The position numbers and the translations under genes are program-made. Positions 25,900-33,593 of a stretch of DNA of 64,000 bases are shown piece after piece. Positions within the stretch are counted from its first letter, which is position 1; each line of letters starts with the position of its first letter. The notes below the pieces were generated by a model. It worked only from the letters and a program-made list of their open reading frames with translations. It had not been told where the DNA came from and ran no database searches. This stretch comes from Streptomyces sp. NBC_00190 (GTDB taxonomy: Bacteria > Actinomycetota > Actinomycetes > Streptomycetales > Streptomycetaceae): assembly GCF_036203305.1 (NCBI RefSeq), contig NZ_CP108131.1:3472001-3536000 (forward strand), in the 5' to 3' direction.

Positions 25900-26334
25900 T
25901 CAGCCGGGGCTGGGCGCTCCCGGGGTGGTAGTCGGAGAGACGGTGAAGTCGAGGGCCTCGTCCCAGGAGACCTCCCGGAACTCCTCGTCCCGGGAGCGGC
26001 GCATCAGCGGGGCCGTCAGCCGGTCGGGGTGGTTGACCTGCTGGTACGCGTTGATGCCCTTGGGGCACAGCCGCATCCGGTTGATGTCGTGGTTGCGGGG
26101 TTCCACGCCGAAGACCTTGCCGCCCTTGTCCACGCGCAGGTACATCCCGCACTGCACGCCGCAGAAGCAGCAGTGGGTGGGGACGAGGGTCTCGCCGTTC
26201 TGGTCGGCGTGCCACCGGTCGGCGGGGAAGCCGCCGGCGTCGCGGAAGTTCCGGGTGCCGGGCGGGGCGATGGACGGGTCGATGGAGACGGGCACGGGCC
26301 GGGACGCGGCCTCGTCGGGTTCGGCCGAGGTCAC
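25900..26334 (-). pseudogene. Molybdopterin oxidoreductase (nitrate-reductase-like), truncated to N-terminal Fe-S segment
   Basis: 144 residues from GTG 26334. The 4Fe-4S motif HCCFCGVQCGM, then RLCPKGINAYQQ and REVSWDEALDFT, are typical of the first ~130 residues of assimilatory nitrate reductase/formate dehydrogenase large subunits, which normally exceed 650 residues. Homology stops at DFT, followed by a short unrelated tail and TGA, and nothing downstream continues the enzyme. It cannot bind the molybdenum cofactor. The start overlaps the stop of the cytochrome-b-like gene (GTGA), so it was once the second gene of an electron-transfer operon. Confidence 0.8.
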
Positions 26335-27473
26335 TTGAAGCCCTTCTTGACGCGGGTCAGGTAGGCGTTGCCGCGCAGCACCCGCTTGCAGCGCGGGCAG
26401 TACTCGGCCCAGGCGTCGAAGTCGAGCTTCAGGTCCTTCATCGTGCCGCGCAGGTTCTCCACGTACGGGGTGGTGTCGATGGGCTCCTCGCAGCGCTTGC
26501 AGGCGAAGACCTGCTCGTCCCGGCGGGCCGTGTACTTGAAGAGCTGCATGCCGACGGCTGCCGGGCGCTGGACGATGTGGAAGAACTTCCCGAACGGGAT
26601 GTAGATGAGGGTGAACACCACCGACACCATGTGCAGGATCGCGAGGAACTCGTAGCCGCCGCCGTGCAGGAAGATCGACGAGAAGGTCAGCAGGAGCCCC
26701 GTCACGGAGATCACGATCAGGCAGATCAGCGGCAGCAGGTCGTAGGCGAAGCGCTGGCCGGTGATGGCGCCGCGGTCCTTCATCCGGCGCCACAGGAAGT
26801 ACGAGGCCCCGGGAATGACCAGTACGGCGGCGACGTCCAGGCCGTGGAACATCGCCCAGCCCAGGAGGCTCAGCGAGTCGAAGCCGAGGACCTTGAAGCC
26901 CCAGATCCGCATCTCGTAGCCGGGGCCGGAACCGCTGTCGGAGGTGAAGGTGAACCAGCCCCAGGTCAGCGGGAAGGTGATGAGCGCGGCCAGGACGCAG
27001 CCCCAGAAGATGAGCTGGTGGGCGGCCCAGCGGGCGTGGGAGCGGGCGCCGAGGAACTTCTGGAAGCCGAGGTAGGTGGCGATCATCCTCGGCAGCGCGG
27101 TGGGCGCCTTCTTGAAGTTGTCCGCCGAGAAGAGGCTGCCGACGCCTTGTCTGAAGAGGCGGCGGGCGCCGGGCGCGGAGACCCAGACCGTGTACCGGTA
27201 GGCCACGCCGAAGGCCAGGAAGACGGTGGCGACGGCGTACGGCAGCAGGGCCGAGTCGAAGTCGCGCAGCAGCCGGCTGCCCAGCACGATCGCCGCGATG
27301 AGCAGGAGCGAGACGACGGTGCCGGCCAGGGTGGCCCGGGCGGTGACGGGCCGTCGCCCCGCGGGGGCGGTTCCCGGGTCCGACGGGGTCCCGCCGGACC
27401 CGTCGGAACTGGCAGTGCCGGGGCCCCCGGGTGGCGGAGGCGGGACGTCAAGGGCTTCTGAGGGCTCGGGCAC
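26331..27473 (-). CDS. Cytochrome-b-like membrane protein with C-terminal zinc ribbon
   Basis: 380 residues. After a Pro/Gly-rich cytosolic start there are about six membrane helices holding several His residues (AAHQLIFWG, AMFHGLDVA, FLAILHMV, GKFFHIVQRP) as in NarI/HdrE-type b-haem proteins, then a soluble tail with two Cys pairs (FACKRCEEP and YCPRCKRVL). It probably passed quinol electrons to the molybdopterin enzyme encoded immediately downstream, which is now truncated. Its present role is uncertain. Confidence 0.75.
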   Translation of the reverse strand: MPEPSEALDVPPPPPGGPGTASSDGSGGTPSDPGTAPAGRRPVTARATLAGTVVSLLLIAAIVLGSRLLRDFDSALLPYAVATVFLAFGVAYRYTVWVSAPGARRLFRQGVGSLFSADNFKKAPTALPRMIATYLGFQKFLGARSHARWAAHQLIFWGCVLAALITFPLTWGWFTFTSDSGSGPGYEMRIWGFKVLGFDSLSLLGWAMFHGLDVAAVLVIPGASYFLWRRMKDRGAITGQRFAYDLLPLICLIVISVTGLLLTFSSIFLHGGGYEFLAILHMVSVVFTLIYIPFGKFFHIVQRPAAVGMQLFKYTARRDEQVFACKRCEEPIDTTPYVENLRGTMKDLKLDFDAWAEYCPRCKRVLRGNAYLTRVKKGFK

Positions 27474-27631
27474 ATCACCACGCTAGGCGGCATGTTCCGA
27501 TTCAGCCCGTTATGCCGTATCCACGATGACGCCGAGCGGGGCCAGACGGCCCACAGCCCCCCGGGGGTCCGCCGACGGTGATTGACCCTCGACCTGGTCC
27601 AGGGCTCAGAGTTCGGGGTGTGGAGAGCGAG

Positions 27632-28717
27632 ATGCGCAGTATCGGGGAAATGGCTCGGGACAGTGGACTGGGCGTGAGCGCCCTGCGGTTCTACGACGGT
27701 GCCGGCGTGCTCGTCCCGGCCTGGGTGGATCCGGTGAGCGGCTATCGCTGGTACGCCCCCGAGCAGCTCGGCGAGTCCCTGCTGCTGGCGCGGCTGCGCC
27801 GGGCGGGCATGCCGCTGGCGGACATCCGGCTCGTGCTGGCCGGCTGGTCCCGTGCGGACACCGACCTGGTGCGGAACCTGCTTCAGGGGCACCTGCGCCG
27901 TCTGGAACGGGGGCTGTCCGACGCCCGAGTCGAGTTCTCCACGATCCGAGCGCTACTCGAACACAGGGAGAACCCCATGACTTCGCTCCGCACCGCCTCC
28001 GTCCGGTCGGTCGTCTCCGCCCCCGAGCTGGCCGCCGCGCTGGACGCGGTCCGTTTCGCCGCCAGTACCGACCCGGAGCTGCCGATGCTCGGCGGCGTCC
28101 TGTTCGACATCGAGGGCGACGCACTCGGTGTCGTGGCCACCGACCGGTACCGGATGGCTGTCGCCCGAGCCGGTGCCGACGGGCACGGCGGTCCCCGTGT
28201 GCAGGTCATCGTGCCGTCCCCGCTCGCCGACGCGATGCGGGCGCTGCTGACCGACGACGCGTCCGTCCAGCTCACCGTCGACGGTGACCGCGTGGCCTTG
28301 GAGACCGGGAACCGCCAGGCCGCCGGCCAGTGCCTCGATCACGACTTCCCCGATTACCGTCGCCTCGTCCGCCTGCCCGCCGACCGGCGCCGAGCCGTCG
28401 TCGATGTCCGGGCGTTCCGGGAAGCGGTGGCGACCGGTCCCGTCCGCGCGAGCGAGGTGCGCGAGCAGGACGGTCCGTCGCGCGACCTCAGCGTCCTCAA
28501 GGTGACGTCCGAGGGCGCCGTCACCGTCTGCGAGGACGGTGACGCCGACCGGGACACCGTCGCCGTGAACCGGGACTTCCTGCTGGACGCCCTCACCGCC
28601 GGAGCCGCGGACCGGCTGATTCTGGAGTTCGGCGCCCCCGACGCCCCCCTGGCGATCCGCCGCACCGACACCGAGGACACGTTTTCGCTCCTGATGCCCG
28701 TCCGCCTGGCCGACTAG
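27632..28717 (+). CDS. MerR regulator fused to DNA polymerase beta-clamp (DnaN)-like domain
   Basis: 361 residues from ATG 27632 (GTG 27620 also possible). Residues 1-70 are a MerR helix-turn-helix (IGEMARDSGLGVSALRFYDGAG, wing GYRWYAPEQ). After a coiled-coil-like linker, residues ~120-361 read like a beta sliding clamp: LPMLGGVLFDIEGDALGVVATDRYRMAVA is the DnaN pattern, followed by DFPDYRRLV and VNRDFLLDAL. In clamp-fold terms it covers about two of three domains. The clamp portion may be a ligand- or DNA-sensing module. Divergent from the cytochrome-b gene. Confidence 0.85.
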   Translation: MRSIGEMARDSGLGVSALRFYDGAGVLVPAWVDPVSGYRWYAPEQLGESLLLARLRRAGMPLADIRLVLAGWSRADTDLVRNLLQGHLRRLERGLSDARVEFSTIRALLEHRENPMTSLRTASVRSVVSAPELAAALDAVRFAASTDPELPMLGGVLFDIEGDALGVVATDRYRMAVARAGADGHGGPRVQVIVPSPLADAMRALLTDDASVQLTVDGDRVALETGNRQAAGQCLDHDFPDYRRLVRLPADRRRAVVDVRAFREAVATGPVRASEVREQDGPSRDLSVLKVTSEGAVTVCEDGDADRDTVAVNRDFLLDALTAGAADRLILEFGAPDAPLAIRRTDTEDTFSLLMPVRLAD

Positions 28718-28792
28718 CAGGCCCTCTCCCGCACGGCGTCCGTCAGCGCGTCCGGCCCGGCGAAGGGCGCGTCCTCTGGTGTGCTGGCCTGT

Positions 28793-29944
28793 ATGGCCTA
28801 CACCCCCATGACCGCCCGCAGCCGCGACGAGGACCACCGCGCGTCCACCCCGCTGGAGCTGTTCTTCGACCTCTGTTTCGTCGTCGCGATCGCGCAGGCC
28901 GGAGCCCGGCTGGTGCACGCGCTGGCGGAGGGCCATCCCGGCGCCGGAGTGATCGGCTACTTCTTCGTCTTCTTCGGCGTGTGGTGGGCGTGGATGAACT
29001 TCACTTGGTTCGCCTCCGCCTACGACGTCGACGACGTGCCGTACCGGATCGCGACCCTCGTGCAGATCGCCGGCGTGCTCGTCTACGCGGCCGGGGTGGG
29101 CCAGGCCTTCGACGAGAACGACTGGACGGTCGCCGTCATCGGCTACGTCATCATGCGCGTCGCCCTGACGGCGCAGTGGCTGCGGGCCGCCGCCGGGGAG
29201 AGCGGCGAGGCACGGTCGGCGGCGCTGAAGTACGCGGCCGGGCTGGTGATCTGCCAGGTCGGCTGGGTGTCGCTGCTGTTCGTCCCGGACGACGCCAAGC
29301 GCTGGCTGTTCCTGATCCTGGCCGCCGCCGAGCTGATCGTCCCGGTGATCGCCGAGCACGGGCACCAGACGCCCTGGCACGCGCACCACATCGTGGAGCG
29401 GTACGGCCTGTTCACCATCATCGTGCTGGGCGAGACGATCGCCGCGAGCACGGTGGCGGTACAGTCGGCGATCAGCGAGCACGAGGAGCTGGGGCACTTG
29501 CTGCCCATCGCGGCCGGCGGACTGCTGATCGTCTTCGCCGCGTGGTGGATCTACTTCGCGGTGCCGATGCACGAGCACCTGACCTCGAACCGCGAGGCCA
29601 TCCCTTGGGGTTACGGCCATCTGCTGATCTTCGCCTCGGGTGCGGCGATCGGTGCCGGCATCGAGGTCGCGGTCGAGCACACGGTGGGCAAGGCCCACAT
29701 CTCGCAGCTGTCCGCCAACGCGGCCGTCACCGTCCCGGCCGCGCTCTTCCTGTTCATGGTCTGGCTGCTGCACTCCCGCCACTTCAAGCGGGGACCCGCC
29801 CAGCAGCTGACCATCCCGCTCTCCGCCGCCGCGATCCTCGCCTGCACCTGGACGGGCTCGTACGCGGTCCTCTACGCGGGCCTGGTCGCGACGGCCACGG
29901 TGGCGATCGGCGTCACCCTGGCCGCCAGGTCCGACTCGGCCTGA
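28793..29944 (+). CDS. ltrA: Low temperature requirement A (LtrA) family membrane protein
   Basis: 383 residues from ATG 28793. It shows the LtrA opening STPLELFFDLCFVVAIAQ, WWAWMNFTWFASAYD and the central HIVERYGLFTIIVLGETI, with 10-12 membrane segments. The family was named for cold growth in Listeria; the biochemical role is unknown. It stands alone, 75 bp after the MerR/clamp gene. Confidence 0.92.
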   Translation: MAYTPMTARSRDEDHRASTPLELFFDLCFVVAIAQAGARLVHALAEGHPGAGVIGYFFVFFGVWWAWMNFTWFASAYDVDDVPYRIATLVQIAGVLVYAAGVGQAFDENDWTVAVIGYVIMRVALTAQWLRAAAGESGEARSAALKYAAGLVICQVGWVSLLFVPDDAKRWLFLILAAAELIVPVIAEHGHQTPWHAHHIVERYGLFTIIVLGETIAASTVAVQSAISEHEELGHLLPIAAGGLLIVFAAWWIYFAVPMHEHLTSNREAIPWGYGHLLIFASGAAIGAGIEVAVEHTVGKAHISQLSANAAVTVPAALFLFMVWLLHSRHFKRGPAQQLTIPLSAAAILACTWTGSYAVLYAGLVATATVAIGVTLAARSDSA

Positions 29945-30057
29945 CGCACGGGGCTCCGGGGCAGCGCCCGGCAACGGCGCCGCCCCGAACCCGTCACTCC
30001 CGCACCACCGCCGCCGTTCTCCAGCGCAGAACGACGCGCAGCAACTGGAGGCATGCC

Positions 30058-31305
30058 ATGACACTCCCCGCACAACGCCAAGGCACCGGCCCCGGAGGGG
30101 AGCTGGCCGAGCCGGGCTTCTGGCAGCAACCCCCCTCGCACCGCCTGGCGGCCTTCGCCCGCCTGCGCGCCCTCGACTCCCCCGTCTTCGTACCCGAAGG
30201 GAGCGGCCACTGGGCTCTGGTCCGCCACGCCCAGGTGCAGGAGGCGAGCCGGCTGCCCAAGGTCTTCGCCAGCGCCCCCGGCGTCACCACCCCCGAACCC
30301 GCCCGCTGGGTCCGCGCCCTGTTCGGGGACTCGATGGTCAACCTGGACGGCCCCGACCACGCCCAGCTGCGCAAGATCGTGCAGCGTGCCTTCACGCCCC
30401 GCCTGCTGGCGGCCGCCGAGGAGGACATCCACGCGGTGGCGGCCCGCATCGTGGACGACGTACTCGCGGACGAGCCCGACGAGTTCGTCTCGGCGGTGGC
30501 CTCCCGGCTGCCCCTGGAGGTCATCTGCAACATGATGGGCATCCCGGAGCACTTCCGTGCGGAGATCGCCGACCGCGTCAACCACGCCTCCGAGAACATC
30601 GGCGTGGAGCGCGGACTGGCCGCCCGGCTGCGGATGCCCGGGCGCGGCCTGCGGGCGCTCGCCAGGATGCAGCGGATGGTGGCCGGCATCGGACGGGAGC
30701 GGCGCAAGAACCCCACGGACGACCTGATCTCGGCTCTGGTGTGCGCGAACGTCGACGGCCAGGCCCTCGGTGCCCGCCAGCTCGGCGCCTTCTTCTCGCT
30801 CCTGATGGTGGCCGGGGTGGAGACGACCCGCAACGCGATCACGCACGGGCTGACCCTGCTGACCGACAACCCGGACCAACGCGACCTGCTGCTCTCGGAC
30901 TTCGAGAAGTACGCGGACGGCGCGGTGGACGAGATGATCCGCCACTCGACGCCGATCATCCAGTTCCGCCGGACGGTGGCCGCCGAGCACACCCTGGACG
31001 GGCACCTGTTCAGGCCCGGCGACAAGGTGGTCCTGTACTACGCCTCCGCCAACCGCGACGAGGCGGTCTTCCCGGACCCCGACGCCTTCGACATCACCCG
31101 CTCGCCCAACCCGCACCTGGGCTTCGGCGGCGGCGGTCCGCACTTCTGCCTGGGCGCGCACCTGGCCCGGGTGGAGATGAAGGCCCTCTTCCGCGAGCTG
31201 CTGACCCGCCCGGTGGGGCTGCGCGCGGTGGGACTGCCCGATCTGGCCGGGTCGAACTTCGACAACCGGGTCCGCTCGCTCAAGTTCGCCTTCGAACGGC
31301 CCTGA
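30058..31305 (+). CDS. Cytochrome P450
   Basis: 415 residues from ATG 30058, with CTGGAGG ten bases upstream. Signatures are the I-helix oxygen-binding MVAGVETTRNAI, the K-helix E-x-x-R in DEMIRHSTP, and the haem loop FGGGGPHFCLGAHLAR with ligand Cys364. The GGGGPHFCLG form and overall pattern recall CYP124/125/142-type bacterial P450s that oxidise sterol side chains or branched lipids; that subfamily call is tentative. No ferredoxin or reductase gene adjoins it. Confidence 0.94.
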   Translation: MTLPAQRQGTGPGGELAEPGFWQQPPSHRLAAFARLRALDSPVFVPEGSGHWALVRHAQVQEASRLPKVFASAPGVTTPEPARWVRALFGDSMVNLDGPDHAQLRKIVQRAFTPRLLAAAEEDIHAVAARIVDDVLADEPDEFVSAVASRLPLEVICNMMGIPEHFRAEIADRVNHASENIGVERGLAARLRMPGRGLRALARMQRMVAGIGRERRKNPTDDLISALVCANVDGQALGARQLGAFFSLLMVAGVETTRNAITHGLTLLTDNPDQRDLLLSDFEKYADGAVDEMIRHSTPIIQFRRTVAAEHTLDGHLFRPGDKVVLYYASANRDEAVFPDPDAFDITRSPNPHLGFGGGGPHFCLGAHLARVEMKALFRELLTRPVGLRAVGLPDLAGSNFDNRVRSLKFAFERP

Positions 31306-31426
31306 ACAGGAGCCGGGCGCGGAATCCCGGACACGGGAACCCGTGGGCCCGGGCACACGGAACCGGCCACCGGGCAGGCTGGGAGCCCGGCGGCCGGAGC
31401 GAGGGGGCGGCAGGCCCGGTACGCGC

Positions 31427-31921
31427 CTACTGCTGCAGGCTCTGCACCGTGATGACGCAGTGGGCGCTGCTGGTCAGCACTTCCTCGTCACCCGCGAACG
31501 CCTGGAGGACCTCGGCCGACACCGGCTGCCCCGGGACGGCTTCGGCCCAGGGCCGCGTGGCGAAGAGGAAGTACGCTTGGCCGCTCTCGCGGGCCGCGGC
31601 GACCCACTCGTCCGGGGCGGTGCAGGTCGCGTTCAGCCCGGGCAGGGTGAGCGCGATCTGGTTGCCCGCGAGCAGGATCTGCACCGCGAAGGTGCGCGGG
31701 CTGCGGGTGCCGTCCATGACCACGTCGCCGATGGGCAGGCCGATCTCCTCCAGGAGCCCGCGGGCAGCCTCCCCGCTGGCCTTCTCGCCCTTCGGGCCGT
31801 CGCCGAGGGTGTAGGCGAGGAGGTACGGGATGTCGTGGCCTTCGGAGGGGTCGCCGATCCAGGCGAGCACCGAAAGGGTGCCGAGCACGGACCGGTCGAT
31901 TTCGGCTTGAGTAGAAGTCAT
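31427..31921 (-). CDS. Conserved hypothetical protein (possibly DUF5949-like)
   Basis: 164 residues from ATG 31921 (MTSTQAEIDRSVLGTLSVLAW). Soluble alpha/beta pattern without signal peptide; conserved-looking segments are GHDIPYLLAYTLGDGPKGEKA and VLTSSAHCVITVQSLQQ at the end. It resembles a Streptomyces-specific family of about this size, recalled only vaguely. Convergent with the P450. Confidence 0.65.
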   Translation of the reverse strand: MTSTQAEIDRSVLGTLSVLAWIGDPSEGHDIPYLLAYTLGDGPKGEKASGEAARGLLEEIGLPIGDVVMDGTRSPRTFAVQILLAGNQIALTLPGLNATCTAPDEWVAAARESGQAYFLFATRPWAEAVPGQPVSAEVLQAFAGDEEVLTSSAHCVITVQSLQQ

Positions 31922-31989
31922 GCGCCGCACCCTAGTGGTCTGATGCCCGGCCCTTTCACGGCCTTTCACCCGGGCGGGCTAGACGTGGG

Positions 31990-32643
31990 CTAGACGGCCC
32001 AGAATCCCGATCCGGAATTCGCCTGCATGTTCGCGTCCTGGTACTGGAGGCGCACAATGCGCGCGTTTTCCGGGATTTCGAACACCACCCATCCCTCGGC
32101 CCGCTCACCGACCGCGAGGGAATCGAAGACGAGTGGTTTGCCGGTCGTCAGTTCACCGGTGGGCACCACCGGGTGGCGCTGCCCCGCGCTGTCGTGCGCC
32201 CACATGCGTCCGAGCGCCCCGTACGAGGCCCCGCCCACGTTGACGAACGACATCGACGCGGCCACCCAGCGCTTGCCGGCCGGCGGGGCGAAGTTCTTCT
32301 CCACGCTGACCGCGGGGTCCACGTACGCGCCCAGTACGGCCTGCAGGTGCCGGCCGATCTGGTCACCGTGCACCCGCACGGCTTCACCCACATGGGCATC
32401 CTTCGCCCCGGTCCGTACGGGAGCCTCCTCCGCACCGGGCGCCCCGTCGTCCATCACACCGCCGTCCACGGGGACGGGGGGCGCCGCGGCGGGCGCGAGC
32501 GAGGCCCCCTCGGGCGCACTCTGGCAGGCCGTGGCGCCCAGCAGGAGGAGCGGGAGGAGAGCGGCGGCGAGGACGGGACGGCGGAGCGCGGAACGGACCG
32601 GGAGCCGGGCGGGAAAACGGGCGGGAACGGCGGACTGGCGCAT
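31990..32643 (-). CDS. Secreted lipoprotein, DUF4352-like
   Basis: 217 residues from ATG 32643. A basic N-terminus and hydrophobic run lead to LLGATAC, placing the lipidated Cys at residue 40. After a Pro/Ala-rich spacer, the C-terminal ~130 residues (AGKRWVAASMSFVNVGGASYG, then LVFDSLAVGERAEGWVVFEIPE) have the beta-sandwich pattern of DUF4352/telomeric-repeat-like extracellular domains. Role unknown. Divergent from the DUF6299-like gene. Confidence 0.8.
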   Translation of the reverse strand: MRQSAVPARFPARLPVRSALRRPVLAAALLPLLLLGATACQSAPEGASLAPAAAPPVPVDGGVMDDGAPGAEEAPVRTGAKDAHVGEAVRVHGDQIGRHLQAVLGAYVDPAVSVEKNFAPPAGKRWVAASMSFVNVGGASYGALGRMWAHDSAGQRHPVVPTGELTTGKPLVFDSLAVGERAEGWVVFEIPENARIVRLQYQDANMQANSGSGFWAV

Positions 32644-32797
32644 GCGGGATCCCTTCGGGGGATGTATTTCGGTCAGTCTCACGCGCCCGAGCGGGCAATT
32701 GCACACACCGACACGAGCGTGGGAAGAGAGTTGCCGCCCATATGCCAGCACAATGCGTTCCGGCGGATCACCGCCCCCGCTTCCACCAGGAGGAACA

Positions 32798-33244
32798 ATG
32801 CGCACCATCGGCCGCCGGCTGACCCTGACCGCCTTCTCCGCACTGACCGCCGCCACGGTATTCACCGGCTCGGCACAGGCCACCGTTTTCGACCAGGGAA
32901 TTTCCGTACGGCCGTATGGTCACATTTCCGAGGACGGCACGGTCACCCTTTTCGGCACCTACCACTGCAACGCCCCGTCACCCAAGGGGACGAAGCTGCA
33001 GATCTCGGCCGCCGTCGTCCAGGACGGCACCCGGCTCGCCTTCGGCGGCGGCGAGGCGGACTGCGACGGGCAGGAGCACAAGTGGCAGGCCTCCGGCTCG
33101 CTCCGGTTCACCCCGGACGTCCACCCCGGCCCGGCGCTCGCCGAGGCCCAGCTCAACGAGATCCACTTCTCGGGCCTGATGCCGCGCTCCGTCGACACGG
33201 TCGCGGAGGACCGCCAGGAGATCAAGCTGACCGCCCACCGCTAG
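32798..33244 (+). CDS. Secreted DUF6299-like protein
   Basis: 148 residues from ATG 32798 with a perfect AGGAGG at 32788-32793. A signal peptide ends near SAQA (residue ~28). The mature part is a small beta-rich domain with two Cys (TYHCNAPSPKG and EADCDGQEHKW) likely forming a disulfide. Function unknown. The stop is followed at once by a 9-bp tandem repeat and a strong hairpin. Confidence 0.8.
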   Translation: MRTIGRRLTLTAFSALTAATVFTGSAQATVFDQGISVRPYGHISEDGTVTLFGTYHCNAPSPKGTKLQISAAVVQDGTRLAFGGGEADCDGQEHKWQASGSLRFTPDVHPGPALAEAQLNEIHFSGLMPRSVDTVAEDRQEIKLTAHR

Positions 33245-33249
33245 GACCA

Positions 33250-33294
33250 CCGGGGCAACCGGGGCAACCGGGGCAACCGGGGCAACCGGGGCAC
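33250..33294. repeat. 9-bp tandem repeat, five copies
   Basis: The unit CCGGGGCAA occurs four times in a row from 33250 and a fifth time with one change (CCGGGGCAC), grading into CGGGCCAC repeats up to about 33315. It starts five bases after a stop codon. Confidence 0.8.
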
Positions 33295-33335
33295 CGGGCC
33301 ACCGGGCCACCGGGGCCGCAGCGGCCGAGGGGACG

Positions 33336-33367
33336 CGAGTGCCGGTAGCAGCCGCTACCGGCACTCG
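33336..33367. terminator. Perfect 14-bp stem-loop, bidirectional terminator
   Basis: CGAGTGCCGGTAGC (33336-33349) and GCTACCGGCACTCG (33354-33367) are perfectly complementary with a 4-base loop. It ends the DUF6299-like gene on the plus strand and overlaps the last codons and stop of the small membrane protein on the minus strand. Confidence 0.85.
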
Positions 33368-33522
33368 GGCGCGACGCCCGTCATCGACATGAACGCCACC
33401 GACTGGCAGCCGGGGTCCGTGTGGGGCCGCCCCGTCGTCCAGTCCACGACCGTCGGTACTCCGGCGGCCAGCAGCAGCACGGCCAGGATGCCCGTCACGG
33501 CGCCCTTGCTCAGCCTGCGCAC
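33355..33522 (-). CDS. Small membrane protein (tentative)
   Basis: 55 residues from GTG 33522, the only start in frame: a basic start, one hydrophobic helix (AVTGILAVLLLAAGVPTVV) and a short outer tail with two Cys (DPGCQSVAF, APECR). Coding character fits, but the stop lies in the arm of a terminator hairpin and the gene is short. It lies 71 bp downstream of the phosphatase gene, same strand. Confidence 0.45.
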   Translation of the reverse strand: MRRLSKGAVTGILAVLLLAAGVPTVVDWTTGRPHTDPGCQSVAFMSMTGVAPECR

Positions 33523-33593
33523 AGCACGTTCCGTTTCATGGTCCGCATCATCACCCCGCCCCCGGCGCCCCACAACTCGACGTGACGGCACGC

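Noticed and set aside
31306..31426. GC-rich partial dyads between the P450 and the hypothetical gene as terminator
   Set aside because: Several overlapping CCCGG/CCGGG matches but no single clean stem, so it was not called.
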